36,946 bases of DNA from an uncultured Lentisphaerota bacterium. Its GTDB lineage: Bacteria; Verrucomicrobiota; Lentisphaeria; Victivallales; GWF2-50-93. The notes under the pieces were generated by a model that made no database searches, had not been told where the DNA came from, and was given only the letters and a program-made list of their open reading frames with translations. Location of the stretch: NCBI GenBank assembly GCA_903872565.1, contig CAIQLG010000323.1:1-36946 (forward strand), in the 5' to 3' direction. Positions 1-8,498 of the stretch are shown here, piece after piece; the first letter of the stretch is position 1, and every line of letters starts with the position of its first letter. The translations under genes were made by a program, and so were the position numbers.

Positions 1-20
1 ACAATAGTTTTTATTCCCAG

Positions 21-97
21 AATCGAGTAGCCGGGGATGTCTCCATCCCCTAGCTCTCACACCACCGGACATACGGTTCCGTATCACGGCGGTTCCT
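21..97 (-). mobile_element. Group II intron 3' remnant (domains V and VI)
   Basis: Read on the minus strand, 62-97 folds as a domain V-like hairpin: a lower stem of ACCGCCG against CCGGTGGT, a two-base bulge, and an upper stem ATACG/CGTAT closed by GAAC. It is followed by GTGTGAGAG and then a domain VI-like hairpin (GGGGATG/CATCCCC, loop GAGA on the minus strand, positions 33-50) that ends in CTACTCGAT, the usual 3' end of bacterial group II introns of this class. No reverse transcriptase or 5' domains follow at higher coordinates, so only the 3' tail survives. The assignment rests on remembered family consensus and visible folding, not on a covariance model search. Confidence 0.68.
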
Positions 98-685
98 AAT
101 TTGATGTTTTTCGCAATATCCTAAGATTGTCCTCTGTTTGCCGTCCTCATCGTCTTCTATGTCCTCTCTTAAAAACGGCGCACGAGGACAAAGAGGACAT
201 GGCTGCCAACCGAGGACATGGAGGACTGTGCGCTAAAATTAAATTCATCTTTTGTTTTCATATGGTTGCGAACGATCAAAAATTTGCCACGCCTGCCTAG
301 GCGTTGGCAAAATTTTCCTTGTTGGGCCTCCACTGTGGTTTCTTCGGCCATATCCTTTTGTTGTGATGCTCAAGGGGGCGCGGAATCCCGACGCATCTTA
401 CGGTCAATGTCTCACAATGGCACCAATTATCATAAGGGCTATCGTTACGGCAACTACCAATCCTATAATTCCATATCCTACTTCACTAATGACATGATGG
501 GGCGGCGTTCTTCTCCATCGTTCATTCGTCAGGTGTCTGTATGATGGCACGCATAAGTACTTCACCAAGAGATACGCTAAGTAAAGATAATGGAATATGT
601 ACATTCAAATTGCCCAACTATTATTATACGTCTTTAACCCTTTGCAGGGAAATACACCAATCGGAGGGAAAAATCAACCCTGTAG
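98..685. other. Intergenic region, no supported gene; GAGGAC/GTCCTC cluster
   Basis: No open frame here has family similarity I recognise. The visible structure is three GTCCTC words (129, 143, 161) followed by four GAGGAC words (184, 193, 212, 221), giving an inverted cluster with ATGTCCTCT (160-168) facing AGAGGACAT (191-199). A short minus-strand frame at 404-604 would encode one hydrophobic stretch, but it lacks a ribosome binding site and is not called. Confidence 0.5.
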
Positions 686-823
686 ATGCGTCAAAATCAC
701 ATAAAGTCATCAGGATTTGACTGGAAAATACGGCTTTTTCCGGCCAATAGCATGGATAGACGGCATGCATGCTATCAGGGAGGACAGGATATCACAAATC
801 TGCCAAAAATAGGAAATGCGAAC

Positions 824-1000
824 ATGGATGAACACGGTATCAGGATGATGGATTTCGAAAAGTTTCTGAAGGTCGACAGGGTGGTGCCTGTTGACAATTT
901 GAACTATTATCTATACTGGGTTGAAAAAATTATGAAAGGGGAAAACTATCGCATAGAAAAGATCGGCCAACTTCAGAAAGAACTTGCAAGCAGGAATTAA
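824..1000 (+). pseudogene. Tyrosine recombinase/integrase, N-terminal fragment
   Basis: The reading frame gives a short protein containing FEKFLKVDRVVP followed by NLNYYLYWVEKIM. This pattern (F-x2-FL, VP, then a helix with YY-x-WV-x-K) is typical of the N-terminal SAM-like core-binding domain of integron-type and related tyrosine recombinases. A full enzyme needs 300 or more residues with an R-H-R-Y catalytic domain; here the frame stops after about 59 codons and runs into the 3' end of argC on the other strand (4-bp overlap). The start at 824 is preferred because AGGAAA lies 7 bases upstream; the frame is open back to 686. It is a truncated relic, and with the intron tail it marks the left end as a site of past insertions. 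Confidence 0.55.
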
Positions 1001-2025
1001 CAGAGTCCGAGGGATTCGTCGAGTTTGTAGATTATGTTAAGGCACTGGATGGCCTGGCCGGCGGCACCCTTTGTAAGATTGTCGATGCAGGAGCTTATGA
1101 CAAGTTTTCCAGTGTGCGGATCGCATGCGAATCCGATTTCGCAGACATTGCTCATCGTGACGAATTTGGTGTCGGCCATTCTTCCCTTGGGAAGCACCCG
1201 CACGAATTTTTCACCGGAGTAATATTTCGAATAAGTTTCCTCCACTGTATTTTCGGACAGATCTTTCCCGGTGGGCGCAACTATTGTGGAATTTATACCC
1301 CTGTTCATCGGAACGAGATGCGGGACGAAATTAATTTTAAGCTCCGGAACTCCTGCGGCCACAGCGAGTTCCTGCTCTATTTCGGGAAGATGTCTGTGCC
1401 CCGTGGGGGAATATGCCCGGAGACTCTCGTTGCATTCCGGGAAAATATATGGCAGATCAACTTTTCTTCCTGCGCCTGTGACTCCACTCATGCTGGCGAC
1501 GACGATGTCCCGAGTGGAAATCAGCTTTTCCCTGAGCAGCGGATAGAGCGGAAGAATTATGCTTGTGGGATAGCATCCGGGGCAGGCAATGAAATTCGCC
1601 CCCGCAATTTCATCCCGATATATTTCAGGCAGTCCGTATATTGCATCCTTGAGCAGTCTGGGTGCGGGATGATCGGCCTTGTAGTATTTCTTGTATGTGT
1701 CGGCATTTCTGATCCTGAAATCCGCACTGAGGTCGAGCACCTTAATCCCTTTTTCCAGAAGAGGTTGCGCAAATTCTGCGGCCAGGCCGTGCGGCAGGGC
1801 AAGGAATGCGGCATCGCACTCGGACGCGATCTCCGCAACTGTCGGATTTGAGAAGACGAGTTCCTGCCCGGTGAATCTGGGAAACACTTCCTCCACTTTG
1901 CGGCCGGCATACTGACGTGAAGTGATTATGCGAATTTCGCAGGTCGGATGCCGCAAAAGAAGCCTGACAAGCTCCTCTCCGGAATAACCGGAAGCACCGA
2001 CAACTGCAATTTTGATTTTTGACAT
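997..2025 (-). CDS. argC: N-acetyl-gamma-glutamyl-phosphate reductase
   Basis: ArgC reduces N-acetylglutamyl phosphate to the semialdehyde with NADPH, the third step of arginine synthesis, in the cytoplasm. The 342-residue product has the Rossmann start KIAVVGASGYSGEELVRLL (4-22), the catalytic cysteine in ACPGCYPTS (C151), SGVTGAGR (180-187) and the VPHLVPMNRG segment with its conserved histidine (H236). Length fits the family. The open frame extends upstream into rpsI, but the ATG at 2023-2025 gives the canonical N-terminus, 13 bp after the rpsI stop, so co-transcription with rplM-rpsI and perhaps translational coupling are likely; the Shine-Dalgarno is weak. No other arg gene is in the window. 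Confidence 0.95.
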   Translation of the reverse strand: MSKIKIAVVGASGYSGEELVRLLLRHPTCEIRIITSRQYAGRKVEEVFPRFTGQELVFSNPTVAEIASECDAAFLALPHGLAAEFAQPLLEKGIKVLDLSADFRIRNADTYKKYYKADHPAPRLLKDAIYGLPEIYRDEIAGANFIACPGCYPTSIILPLYPLLREKLISTRDIVVASMSGVTGAGRKVDLPYIFPECNESLRAYSPTGHRHLPEIEQELAVAAGVPELKINFVPHLVPMNRGINSTIVAPTGKDLSENTVEETYSKYYSGEKFVRVLPKGRMADTKFVTMSNVCEIGFACDPHTGKLVISSCIDNLTKGAAGQAIQCLNIIYKLDESLGLC

Positions 2026-2038
2026 TGAAAAAAGAGGA

Positions 2039-2440
2039 TCAACGTTTTGAGAACTGGAAGCGTTTTCTGGCACCTGGCTGGCCGGGTTTCTTGCGCTCTT
2101 TCTCCCTGGCATCCCTGGTCAGCATCCTGCAGTCCTTGAGGACATCGTGAAGCGCCTTGTCCTTTTTGATGAGAGCTCTGGAGAGACCGAATCTCAGTGC
2201 GCCGGCCTGCCCGGAAAGGCCTCCGCCCTTGACTGTCGCGAATATGTCGAGCGAGTGTGACGTGTCTGTGACTTTAAGAGGCTGGGTTATGTATCCGCGG
2301 ATTGCCTCTGTCGTGAAATAATTTTCAATTGGCTTTTCATTGACCTTAATTTTTCCTGTGCCTGGCTGAATTCTGACACATGCGACGGCGCATTTTCTCC
2401 TTCCCGTCGCGTATATCTGTTCACTGTTGCTTGATGACAT
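2039..2440 (-). CDS. rpsI: 30S ribosomal protein S9
   Basis: S9 is a small-subunit protein whose basic C-terminal tail reaches the P-site tRNA. The 133-residue product has the family signature YATGRRKCAVACVRI near the N-terminus, GGGLSGQAGALRFGLSRAL in the middle, and ends in GARKRFQFSKR, the near-invariant tail of bacterial S9. It lies 100 bp downstream of rplM, the standard L13-S9 pair, and 13 bp upstream of argC. The gene looks intact and ordinary. Confidence 0.97.
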   Translation of the reverse strand: MSSSNSEQIYATGRRKCAVACVRIQPGTGKIKVNEKPIENYFTTEAIRGYITQPLKVTDTSHSLDIFATVKGGGLSGQAGALRFGLSRALIKKDKALHDVLKDCRMLTRDAREKERKKPGQPGARKRFQFSKR

Positions 2441-2540
2441 TTTCTACTGCTCCTTATTGTTGTTTTGCGAAATTTCCAGCACTATTGCAACTACTATTGT
2501 TTGATCACCAATCCTACCCCGTGAGACCGGCAGACTGTCT

Positions 2541-2969
2541 TTAGAATACCGCCTTTTCGGGCTTCTGGGCTGAATGCGGATGTTCGACACCTGCATAGAC
2601 TCGCAGGTTCTTGAAATGTGCTCTGCCGAGCCTTCCGTGGGGCAACATTCCCCATACAGCTTCCTTGATCAGCCTTTCAGGTTTACGTGTGCGGATGGAG
2701 CCTATGGACTCTTCCTTCCTGCCGCTTCTGTATCCGCTGTACGACCATGACATCTTTGTCTCCGCCTTTTTGCCTGTGAGAAGGACTTTCACGGCGTTTA
2801 CAACGACCACGAAAGCGCCTGTGTCAGTGTGCGGAGTGTATGTTGGAAGATCCTTGCCCCTGAGTGTGTCGGCTATTCTTACCGCCAGTCTCCCGAGAGC
2901 AACGCCCTCTGCATCGAAAATTACACATCTTTGTTTGATTTCGCCGGTTTTAGCCAGATAAGTTTTCAT
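2541..2969 (-). CDS. rplM: 50S ribosomal protein L13
   Basis: L13 binds early to 23S rRNA during large-subunit assembly. The 142-residue product is the usual bacterial length and carries the conserved segments LGRLAVRIADTLRGK, VVVVNAVKVLLTGKKAETK and the IKEAVWGMLP-HGRLGR motif, with an end near VYAGVEHPHSAQKP. AGGAAACA lies directly before the ATG. It is the first gene of the rplM-rpsI-argC run, with an AT-rich upstream region (2970-3030) that probably holds its promoter. Confidence 0.97.
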   Translation of the reverse strand: MKTYLAKTGEIKQRCVIFDAEGVALGRLAVRIADTLRGKDLPTYTPHTDTGAFVVVVNAVKVLLTGKKAETKMSWSYSGYRSGRKEESIGSIRTRKPERLIKEAVWGMLPHGRLGRAHFKNLRVYAGVEHPHSAQKPEKAVF

Positions 2970-3129
2970 TGTTTCCTGTAATCCAAGTTAGCTTGTTTAA
3001 ATATATTGTTATAATTCATTTTTTAATCCGCAAAGGCCTAAAAAACTAGCCTACAAAACGGTTTTGTCAACATGAAAACATAAAAAAAAGCATTTTTATG
3101 AAAAAAATCGATGAAAAATGCAAATGAGC
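2970..3129. other. AT-rich gap between rplM and the histidine kinase
   Basis: The rplM leader (minus strand) contains ATTATAACAATATATT, which could supply a -10 element, but no clear -35 at proper spacing. At 3053-3067 there is a short perfect hairpin (ACAAAAC/GTTTTGT) followed on the minus strand by GGCTAGTTTTTT, which could end transcription of the kinase gene. Both calls are weak. Confidence 0.3.
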
Positions 3130-4917
3130 TTAGGAATTGGATGAGGTGAAAATTTTTCCGATGCATAAGAGAAGCGCATTTATCGAATACGGTTTTCTTA
3201 TGAAAGGATATGAATTCTGGCTTATATGCTCCCATGTCTTGAGGTCGTCCGCATAGCCACTCGAGAGCAGGATCTTGAGTGCCGGCTTTTTTTTAAGCAT
3301 TTCGGAAGCCATTTTGACTCCGTTTCCATCCGGCAGTACCACATCGCTGAAAACCAGATCTATTTTCTCCCCCTGTTCCCTGAATACTTTTTCGGCTTCT
3401 GAAACTTCCTTGGTAACAATCAAATTGTAGCCATTGATCTTCAGAGTTCTCTCCGCAACCTTTCTGACAATCTCCTCATCCTCGACAAGCAGTACCAGTC
3501 GCCCGTTCCCTGGGAGTCCTGCGACTCCAGGAGAAACGACCGTCGTGTCGGCCCTCTCATGGCAGGCCGGCAGATAGACGTTGAATGTCGAACCTTTGCC
3601 CTCTTCGCTTTCGGCCTCTATCCATCCGCCGTGCTGACTTGCGATGCCGTAGATGACAGAAAGCCCGAGGCCTGTGCCTTTTTCAAGTTCCTTTGTTGTG
3701 AAGAATGGTTCGAATATGTGACTCATGACATCCTTGCTCATTCCAGATCCGGTGTCGGACACGGAGAGTACCACGAAATGGCCTGCGCGTCTTTCTGGTA
3801 TTGTATTGTCAATGCTGCCGGAGCCATCCAGAGAAGTGTTGTATGTCTTGAAGGCAATTGTCCCTCCCGTAGGCATTGCGTCTTTCGCATTCACCGCGAG
3901 GTTTATAACTATCTGCCCAATCTGCGAAGGATCAACTTTCACAGGCATAAGATGCGGAGAGAGATCTGTTTCAAATTGTATATCTTCCGGTATGATGCGC
4001 CGAAGCATAGTTTCAGCCTTGCGGACTTCAAGATTAATGTCGATGATCTTGAGTTCAAACATCTGTTTGCGACCGAATGCGAGAAGCTGCGATGTCAGAG
4101 AGGCAGCCCGCTTGCCTGAGTTCAATATCTCCCCTATATACTCCTTGCGGGGGTCTCCTTTCTCCGTGCCCGCGTCAATCAGCTCGGCAAATCCGAGAAG
4201 TGATTGAAGAATATTGTTGAAGTCGTGGGCTATTCCTCCGGCCAGACGCCCTACCGATTCCATCTTGTCCGCCTGCATAAGCTGTTCCTCGAGTTTCAGC
4301 CTCTTCTCTTCAGCCTGATACTTTTCCGTGAGGTCATTGTACATCGCCACAATTTCGCCGGACGGCAATTTTAACACGTAATTTTCCACCCACTGGATCG
4401 TCCCCCCCTCGTTGTATTCATGCAAGGGCAGTCTTTCCGGAACACCGGAACTCCATACGCGCATGAGAATATCGAAGAGTCCGCTCCTGCGGGCGGACGG
4501 AAAAATTTCAAGGATACTCTTGCCGATTATCTTGCTCCGTGAAACTTTGCTCAAGAGTTCTCCTGCACGATTTATGTCTTGAAACAGGAAGTCCTGTCCA
4601 TTCCCGACGACTCTGTATATCGCGACAGCACTGCTCATATTCTGGAAGAGTTCCCTGAAATGTAATGCGTTTTCCTCGAGATTTTTTAAGATCGGTGTCG
4701 CAAGAAAACAGAATGCTATGCAGATGAGAGTTATTGCCCCAAGCCCGGCAATAAGTATTGCTTTCACGAGGAAATTCCCTATTCCCGTGCCAAACACGAT
4801 GTCGCAGATTAGAAATATGGAAAGGGACAGGGACAGGATGAAAATGAAGATCATGAAGAAGACAAGAGGCAAGATTGTTTGCCTGCCCTCAAGATGGGAT
4901 GTCTTTAGAATTCGCAT
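3130..4917 (-). CDS. Membrane-bound hybrid sensor histidine kinase / response regulator
   Basis: A 595-residue two-component sensor. Two hydrophobic helices lie at about 13-40 and 48-76, with almost no periplasmic loop between them, so the signal is probably sensed in the membrane or by the PAS-like domain at about 85-195. The HisKA box has the phosphorylated histidine in GGIAHDFNNILQ (H231). The ATP-binding domain has N339/N343 (INLAVNAKDAM), DTGSGM (388-393) and GTGLGL (414-419). A receiver domain at about 472-592 has acidic residues E479/D480, phospho-acceptor D525 and K575 in IRKPY. All key residues are present. The ATG is preceded by AAGGGG at good spacing. No separate regulator lies beside it, so the output partner is unknown. 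Confidence 0.92.
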   Translation of the reverse strand: MRILKTSHLEGRQTILPLVFFMIFIFILSLSLSIFLICDIVFGTGIGNFLVKAILIAGLGAITLICIAFCFLATPILKNLEENALHFRELFQNMSSAVAIYRVVGNGQDFLFQDINRAGELLSKVSRSKIIGKSILEIFPSARRSGLFDILMRVWSSGVPERLPLHEYNEGGTIQWVENYVLKLPSGEIVAMYNDLTEKYQAEEKRLKLEEQLMQADKMESVGRLAGGIAHDFNNILQSLLGFAELIDAGTEKGDPRKEYIGEILNSGKRAASLTSQLLAFGRKQMFELKIIDINLEVRKAETMLRRIIPEDIQFETDLSPHLMPVKVDPSQIGQIVINLAVNAKDAMPTGGTIAFKTYNTSLDGSGSIDNTIPERRAGHFVVLSVSDTGSGMSKDVMSHIFEPFFTTKELEKGTGLGLSVIYGIASQHGGWIEAESEEGKGSTFNVYLPACHERADTTVVSPGVAGLPGNGRLVLLVEDEEIVRKVAERTLKINGYNLIVTKEVSEAEKVFREQGEKIDLVFSDVVLPDGNGVKMASEMLKKKPALKILLSSGYADDLKTWEHISQNSYPFIRKPYSINALLLCIGKIFTSSNS

Positions 4918-5026
4918 TTAAACCCCTTGCCCCTGTGTACCCTTGTCCCATGTGTTGGTGTGCGTGTATTACACGTAATCTAAATCGTTCAGTTGTAAAT
5001 GCAAGTGAAATTTTCCCAAGACTTGA

Positions 5027-5159
5027 GAGGTAATTGCAAAATTACCTCGAGCCGATGAAAAACTAACGGAGGGTGGACTTTCCAGTCCGCCATTTGAGTT
5101 CAATTTTTGCGGGTAAGAAAACCCGCGCTCCTTTAAAATTCGACTTTTGCAATCGGCTC
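5027..5159 (-). repeat. 133-bp double-hairpin repeat, copy 1
   Basis: Read on the minus strand it starts GAGCCGATTGC and ends with ATCGGCTC followed by a perfect hairpin GAGGTAATT/AATTACCTC (5027-5048). GAGCCGAT and ATCGGCTC are 8-bp terminal inverted repeats. Inside, at 5068-5131, GGAG/CTCC encloses two hairpins, GCGGGT/ACCCGC and GGCGGACT/AGTCCACC, with loops TTTCTT and GGAA. A second copy with about four differences in 133 bp lies in the opposite orientation at 32802-32934. No open frame or transposase lies inside, so it is a non-autonomous repeat. Confidence 0.9.
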
Positions 5160-5367
5160 TTGATTATTTAGCTCGTTGGAATGAGATTGCCCGGAAATCC
5201 CAAGGAGGAAAAAACGGCGACTGTAAGTGTGGTGTATCATTCCGGACCAGGCACCGAACGCACAGGACAGGGAGACAGGAAGACTTCTTGGTGTCAGGGT
5301 TGCGAATATCGCAAAAAGACTTAAGGATAAGGTCTGACATTGAATCTTAAATCCGGCGGAGAACTCA

Positions 5368-5971
5368 ATGGGAAAAGTATCGTATTTTGCATGTGAATTC
5401 TGGACGATTTTGTGCCAGATGGCTCCAGCCCTGCTTTTCGGAGTTCCGCTTCCCTTGTGCTCCTGTGGTGTCCTGCCTGTGGCGCTCTCGCTGAAAGAAC
5501 AGGGGGCCGGGAAAGGCGCGGTGGTTTCATTTCTCATCTCGACTCCGCAGACCGGCGTTGACAGCATTTTCGTAACCTATGGAATGCTCGGCTGGGTTTT
5601 CGCAGTATTCAGACCTGTTGCCGCATTCGTTTCCGGCGTATTGGGCGGAATGGTGGTTGACCTGGCATGCAAAGAGGACAAGGATGAAAAAGAGGAGAAA
5701 AAGCAATGTCACTGCTGTTGCAAGGCCGAGAAGGAGGAAAAATGCTGTTTGCACGAAAAAGATGATCTATCTTCTGTCCGTGATTGTGACGGCACTGTTC
5801 TTTGGATTCATCCTTGATGCGATTTTCACAGGAGGCGTTTCAGCTGGCATGTCAGCACACATCCATGAAACTGGGGGACTGACAGTTTTTGAGAATCTGT
5901 GCGGGGGTGTCCTTTTGATGCCTATGCTGTATGGGATCGCAAATAGTTTCCGGAAAAAATCCGGCGTATAG
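5368..5971 (+). pseudogene. Heavy-metal efflux permease (SO_0444/ArsP-like), multiply deleted
   Basis: The first segment reads MAPALLFG joined directly to VPLPLCSCGVLPVALSLKEQG and STPQTGVDSIFVTYGMLG, then a His/Cys-rich loop QCHCCCKAEKEEKCC. This is the first half of SO_0444-type Cu/Zn permeases, but family members have roughly 35-40 residues (a membrane helix and loop) between the ALLFG and VPLPLCSCG segments, missing here. Near 5756-5760 (a run of five A) the frame breaks; in the next frame the sequence resumes with IYLLSVIVTALFFGFILDAIF, resembling the last helix of such permeases, so most of the second half is also missing. GGAG precedes the ATG at 5378-5380 region weakly; the frame start at 5368 is the one with GGAG 8-12 bp upstream. 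The product cannot be a functional transporter. Family assignment is from memory of conserved motifs. Confidence 0.7.
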
Positions 5972-5972
5972 G

Positions 5973-6059
5973 GAAGTCTTTTAGACAGGATAACGGGATA
6001 AACTGGATATTTTATTTGTTGATTTTTAAATCCTGATAATCCTGTCAAAAAGGTCTTAA
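5973..6059. repeat. Dispersed foldback of the GACAGGAT-AACAGGAT type
   Basis: AGACAGGATAACGGGAT (5983-5999) faces ATCCTGATAATCCTGTC (6030-6046), an imperfect inverted repeat extended by AAGTCTTTT on one side and AAAAAGGTCTT on the other. The wording matches a short repeat type found between genes in many bacterial genomes, but copy number in this genome cannot be seen from one window. Confidence 0.5.
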
Positions 6060-6210
6060 GTTCCAGAGAAGTTGGCTAAGTACAGTTGCCACTCAATGTC
6101 CCGATTCGGCAACGGCATAACTCGTCCTTTTTAATTTATGCAAACATTGTTTTGAGTAAATTAAATGTTAATATATCCATTTGACATGAAAGTCATATTA
6201 TAATTCCGAA

Positions 6211-7074
6211 ATGAGGAAAATGCGAAAAGACAATAAAATTTCCCCAGTGGCGCTGACAATCGCCGGAAGCGACAGCGGAGGCGGAGCCGGAATCCAGGCC
6301 GACCTCAAGACTTTCGCCCATTTCGGTGTCTTCGGAACCTCAGCGATTACGGCAATCACCGCGCAGAATCCCTGCGAGGTTCGCAGAATTGATCCACTTC
6401 CACCCGCATCAGTCAAAGCCCAGGCCGAGGCAGTTTTTGCGAAATTCGCAGTGAAAGCCGTAAAGACAGGAATGCTCTTCAATGCGCAGATAATATCGGC
6501 GACGATAGAAATTCTCAGGAAAAATCCATCAGTCATCTATGTCGCGGATCCGGTTATGATTGCGACAAGCGGTGCTGTCCTGCTGCGTCCCGATGCCATT
6601 GAAAAGCTCAAGTCGGGGCTTCTTCCTCTTGCCGACTGGGTTACTCCAAACATTCCCGAGGCGGAAATACTTTCCGGAATGAAAATAACAGGAGTTTCCG
6701 ACATGAGAAAGGCGGCGCTGATCTGCTCGGAAAAATGGAATTGCGGATGCATCGTGAAAGGCGGACATCTCGAAAAAGGAAAACGCCGGACCGACGTGGT
6801 GGCCTTCAAGGGAAACATCTATTCTCTTGAGAGTCCTGCCGCCGGCAAAAAATCTCTTCACGGGACGGGCTGTTCATTCAGCGCTGCGATTACGGCGTCT
6901 CTGGCGGTTGGCCACAACTGGCGGAGCGCGCTAATTCTCGCTAAATCATACATATACGGATCGATTCTCGAGTCGGTTTCGCCGGGCGAAGGCTTCCTTT
7001 CGCTCAATCCTCCAAGCAAAGATTACAGCGGTCTCGTCAGCATGAAAGAATGTCATAGTCATCTCACCGGATGA
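6211..7074 (+). CDS. thiD: Hydroxymethylpyrimidine/phosphomethylpyrimidine kinase
   Basis: ThiD phosphorylates HMP and HMP-P to HMP-PP, the pyrimidine half of thiamine. The 287-residue product shows the ribokinase-fold signatures: [20 protein letters not shown] (16-35), [10 protein letters not shown] near 112, VTPNIPEAE near 148, VKGGH near 187 and the anion-hole motif [13 protein letters not shown] (217-229). Length is slightly above the usual 265-275 because of N- and C-terminal extensions. Two in-frame ATGs (6211, 6220) compete and neither has a clear Shine-Dalgarno; a TATAAT at 6199-6204 would place transcription start close to 6211, so a leaderless message is possible. No thiE or other thi gene and no TPP riboswitch are visible nearby. 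Confidence 0.93.
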   Translation: MRKMRKDNKISPVALTIAGSDSGGGAGIQADLKTFAHFGVFGTSAITAITAQNPCEVRRIDPLPPASVKAQAEAVFAKFAVKAVKTGMLFNAQIISATIEILRKNPSVIYVADPVMIATSGAVLLRPDAIEKLKSGLLPLADWVTPNIPEAEILSGMKITGVSDMRKAALICSEKWNCGCIVKGGHLEKGKRRTDVVAFKGNIYSLESPAAGKKSLHGTGCSFSAAITASLAVGHNWRSALILAKSYIYGSILESVSPGEGFLSLNPPSKDYSGLVSMKECHSHLTG

Positions 7075-7443
7075 CGGATTGATGGATTTTGGGATTACCT
7101 GCCTCCATCCAATTCGGACTACGGCGTGGCATGGTGGATTATTGGTTTTGAATTCAGAAAACGCAAAAGCAATATTTGGTTCACTTCGGGTAACTCGTAC
7201 CTTGGAGCCAATGTAATATTTTAGCTTTCTCACTTTCCGAAAGCGATGTGTTTTTCAGCCAGTTCTTCGCCGTCTCAAAATCAGGGTCAGGGCCGTTCCG
7301 CATAGGCTTTAATGAGTTCCGCATCTGTTTTCGTCTTCATTGCTTTGTTCTTTCTTTCATTCCTTCTACAAATATTATTGCAGTCAAATGGCTTTCATCG
7401 TATGGCGTTTTTAAAAAACATGAAAAATATTTCCACGCATCCG
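7075..7443. other. Intergenic region, no supported gene
   Basis: This gap of 369 bp separates the converging thiD and aldo/keto reductase genes. The frame of thiD stays open for another 50 codons after its stop (to 7224), but there is no start signal and no family match. I see no T-tailed terminator hairpin for either gene. Confidence 0.5.
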
Positions 7444-8460
7444 TCATCCGGCGGCAATGAACTTGTCATAGGCGGCCTTGGCCTCTTTCAGCAGCTCAGG
7501 GGTGTTTAGTCCGTAGGGGCAATGCTTCCGGCAGTGCCCGCATTCGGTGCAGTCGTCGATTCGGCTCATGTTCTTCCTCCATTCATCGCTCCGGAACGAC
7601 TCGGTCGGCATCCTCTGCAGCAGCAGATGCATCCGGGCGGCCATGGGGATCGGGATGTTCGCCGGACATGGGAGGCAATACCCGCAGGCGCGGCAGAAAC
7701 CGCCGGAGAGTTCCGCCCTGTCCCGCGCGATCTGGTCCTGCAATTCCGCATCAAGTCGCGGATCTTCGGCATCCAGAGCCAGAAGTTCCTCCAGCTCCTC
7801 CATCCTCTGGATTCCCCAGATAGGGATGATATTCTCATGCTGACGCAAAAAGGCGAAGGCCGCGCGGGGGCTCCTCAGAAGCCCGCCGCTGAGAGCTTTC
7901 ATGGCAATGACGCCCATGTCTTTCTTCCTGCAGAGCTCCGCAAGCGCCATGTCACGTTCGGAAGATATCATGCAGAGCGGGAACTGCATCGTCTCATATA
8001 GGCCGGAAGCGACCGCCTTTTCGGCCTGGGCGATGCTGTGCTGGGTGATTCCCAAGTGACGGATCATCCCCTTGCGTCGCGCCTCAAGCAGGCCGGCATA
8101 TGATGATTCAGGATCTTCGGGGTTTGGGAGGTCTTTTGGATTATGCAGCTGCATTATGTCAACGTAGTCGGTACCAAGATTGCGGAGACTGGTTTCCAGG
8201 TCCTTCAGCAGTCCGACACGGGTGGTTGCACCACTTTTTGTGGCAATATGGATCTGATCCCTGACGCACCCCAGCGCATATCCGAGCTTTTCCTCGCTGT
8301 CGGTATACCACCGGGCAGTGTCATAGAAGTTTATTCCGCCATCGAAGGCGCGCCGCAATATCCTGGCGGCCTCCTCCTTTTCCGTCCGCTGAATAGGCAA
8401 CACGCCAAAAGATGTCCGTGTCACCATCAGTCCAGTTTTTCCGAGTCGAGTCTTTTTCAT
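7444..8460 (-). CDS. Aldo/keto reductase with C-terminal iron-sulfur domain
   Basis: The 338-residue product starts with an aldo/keto reductase barrel: the catalytic set is D47, Y52, K75 and H106 (FYDTARWY, IATKSG, DIMQLH). After about residue 250 come two cysteine clusters, CRACGYCLPCP (C256, C259, C262, C265) and CTECGHCRKHCPY (C304, C307, C310, C314), as in the ferredoxin-like tail of the 4Fe-4S aldo/keto reductases common in anaerobes. It is a cytoplasmic oxidoreductase of unknown substrate; the tail suggests electron transfer with ferredoxin rather than only NADPH. The Shine-Dalgarno is weak. It lies 38 bp downstream of the EF-hand gene on the same strand, so the two may share a transcript. 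Confidence 0.9.
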   Translation of the reverse strand: MKKTRLGKTGLMVTRTSFGVLPIQRTEKEEAARILRRAFDGGINFYDTARWYTDSEEKLGYALGCVRDQIHIATKSGATTRVGLLKDLETSLRNLGTDYVDIMQLHNPKDLPNPEDPESSYAGLLEARRKGMIRHLGITQHSIAQAEKAVASGLYETMQFPLCMISSERDMALAELCRKKDMGVIAMKALSGGLLRSPRAAFAFLRQHENIIPIWGIQRMEELEELLALDAEDPRLDAELQDQIARDRAELSGGFCRACGYCLPCPANIPIPMAARMHLLLQRMPTESFRSDEWRKNMSRIDDCTECGHCRKHCPYGLNTPELLKEAKAAYDKFIAAG

Positions 8461-8498
8461 TGTCGTATACTCATGAATTTCGTTTTCTTCAGTTGGAT

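Noticed and set aside
404-604. Minus-strand frame of 66 codons with a hydrophobic end
   Set aside because: No ribosome binding site, no family pattern, and the composition of the first half is not protein-like.
1114-1851. Plus-strand open frame of 245 codons
   Set aside because: Antisense to argC; the argC frame contains all catalytic motifs.
6181-6204. TTGACA and TATAAT upstream of thiD as a promoter
   Set aside because: The spacer is 12 bp, too short for a normal sigma-70 promoter. The -10 alone may still be used, as noted for thiD.
6060-6210. TPP riboswitch upstream of thiD
   Set aside because: No CUGAGA-type conserved core or matching stems could be seen in this gap.
7075-7224. Fifty open codons directly after the thiD stop in the same frame
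   Set aside because: Considered as a readthrough extension or gene relic, but there is no recoding signal, no start and no recognisable domain.
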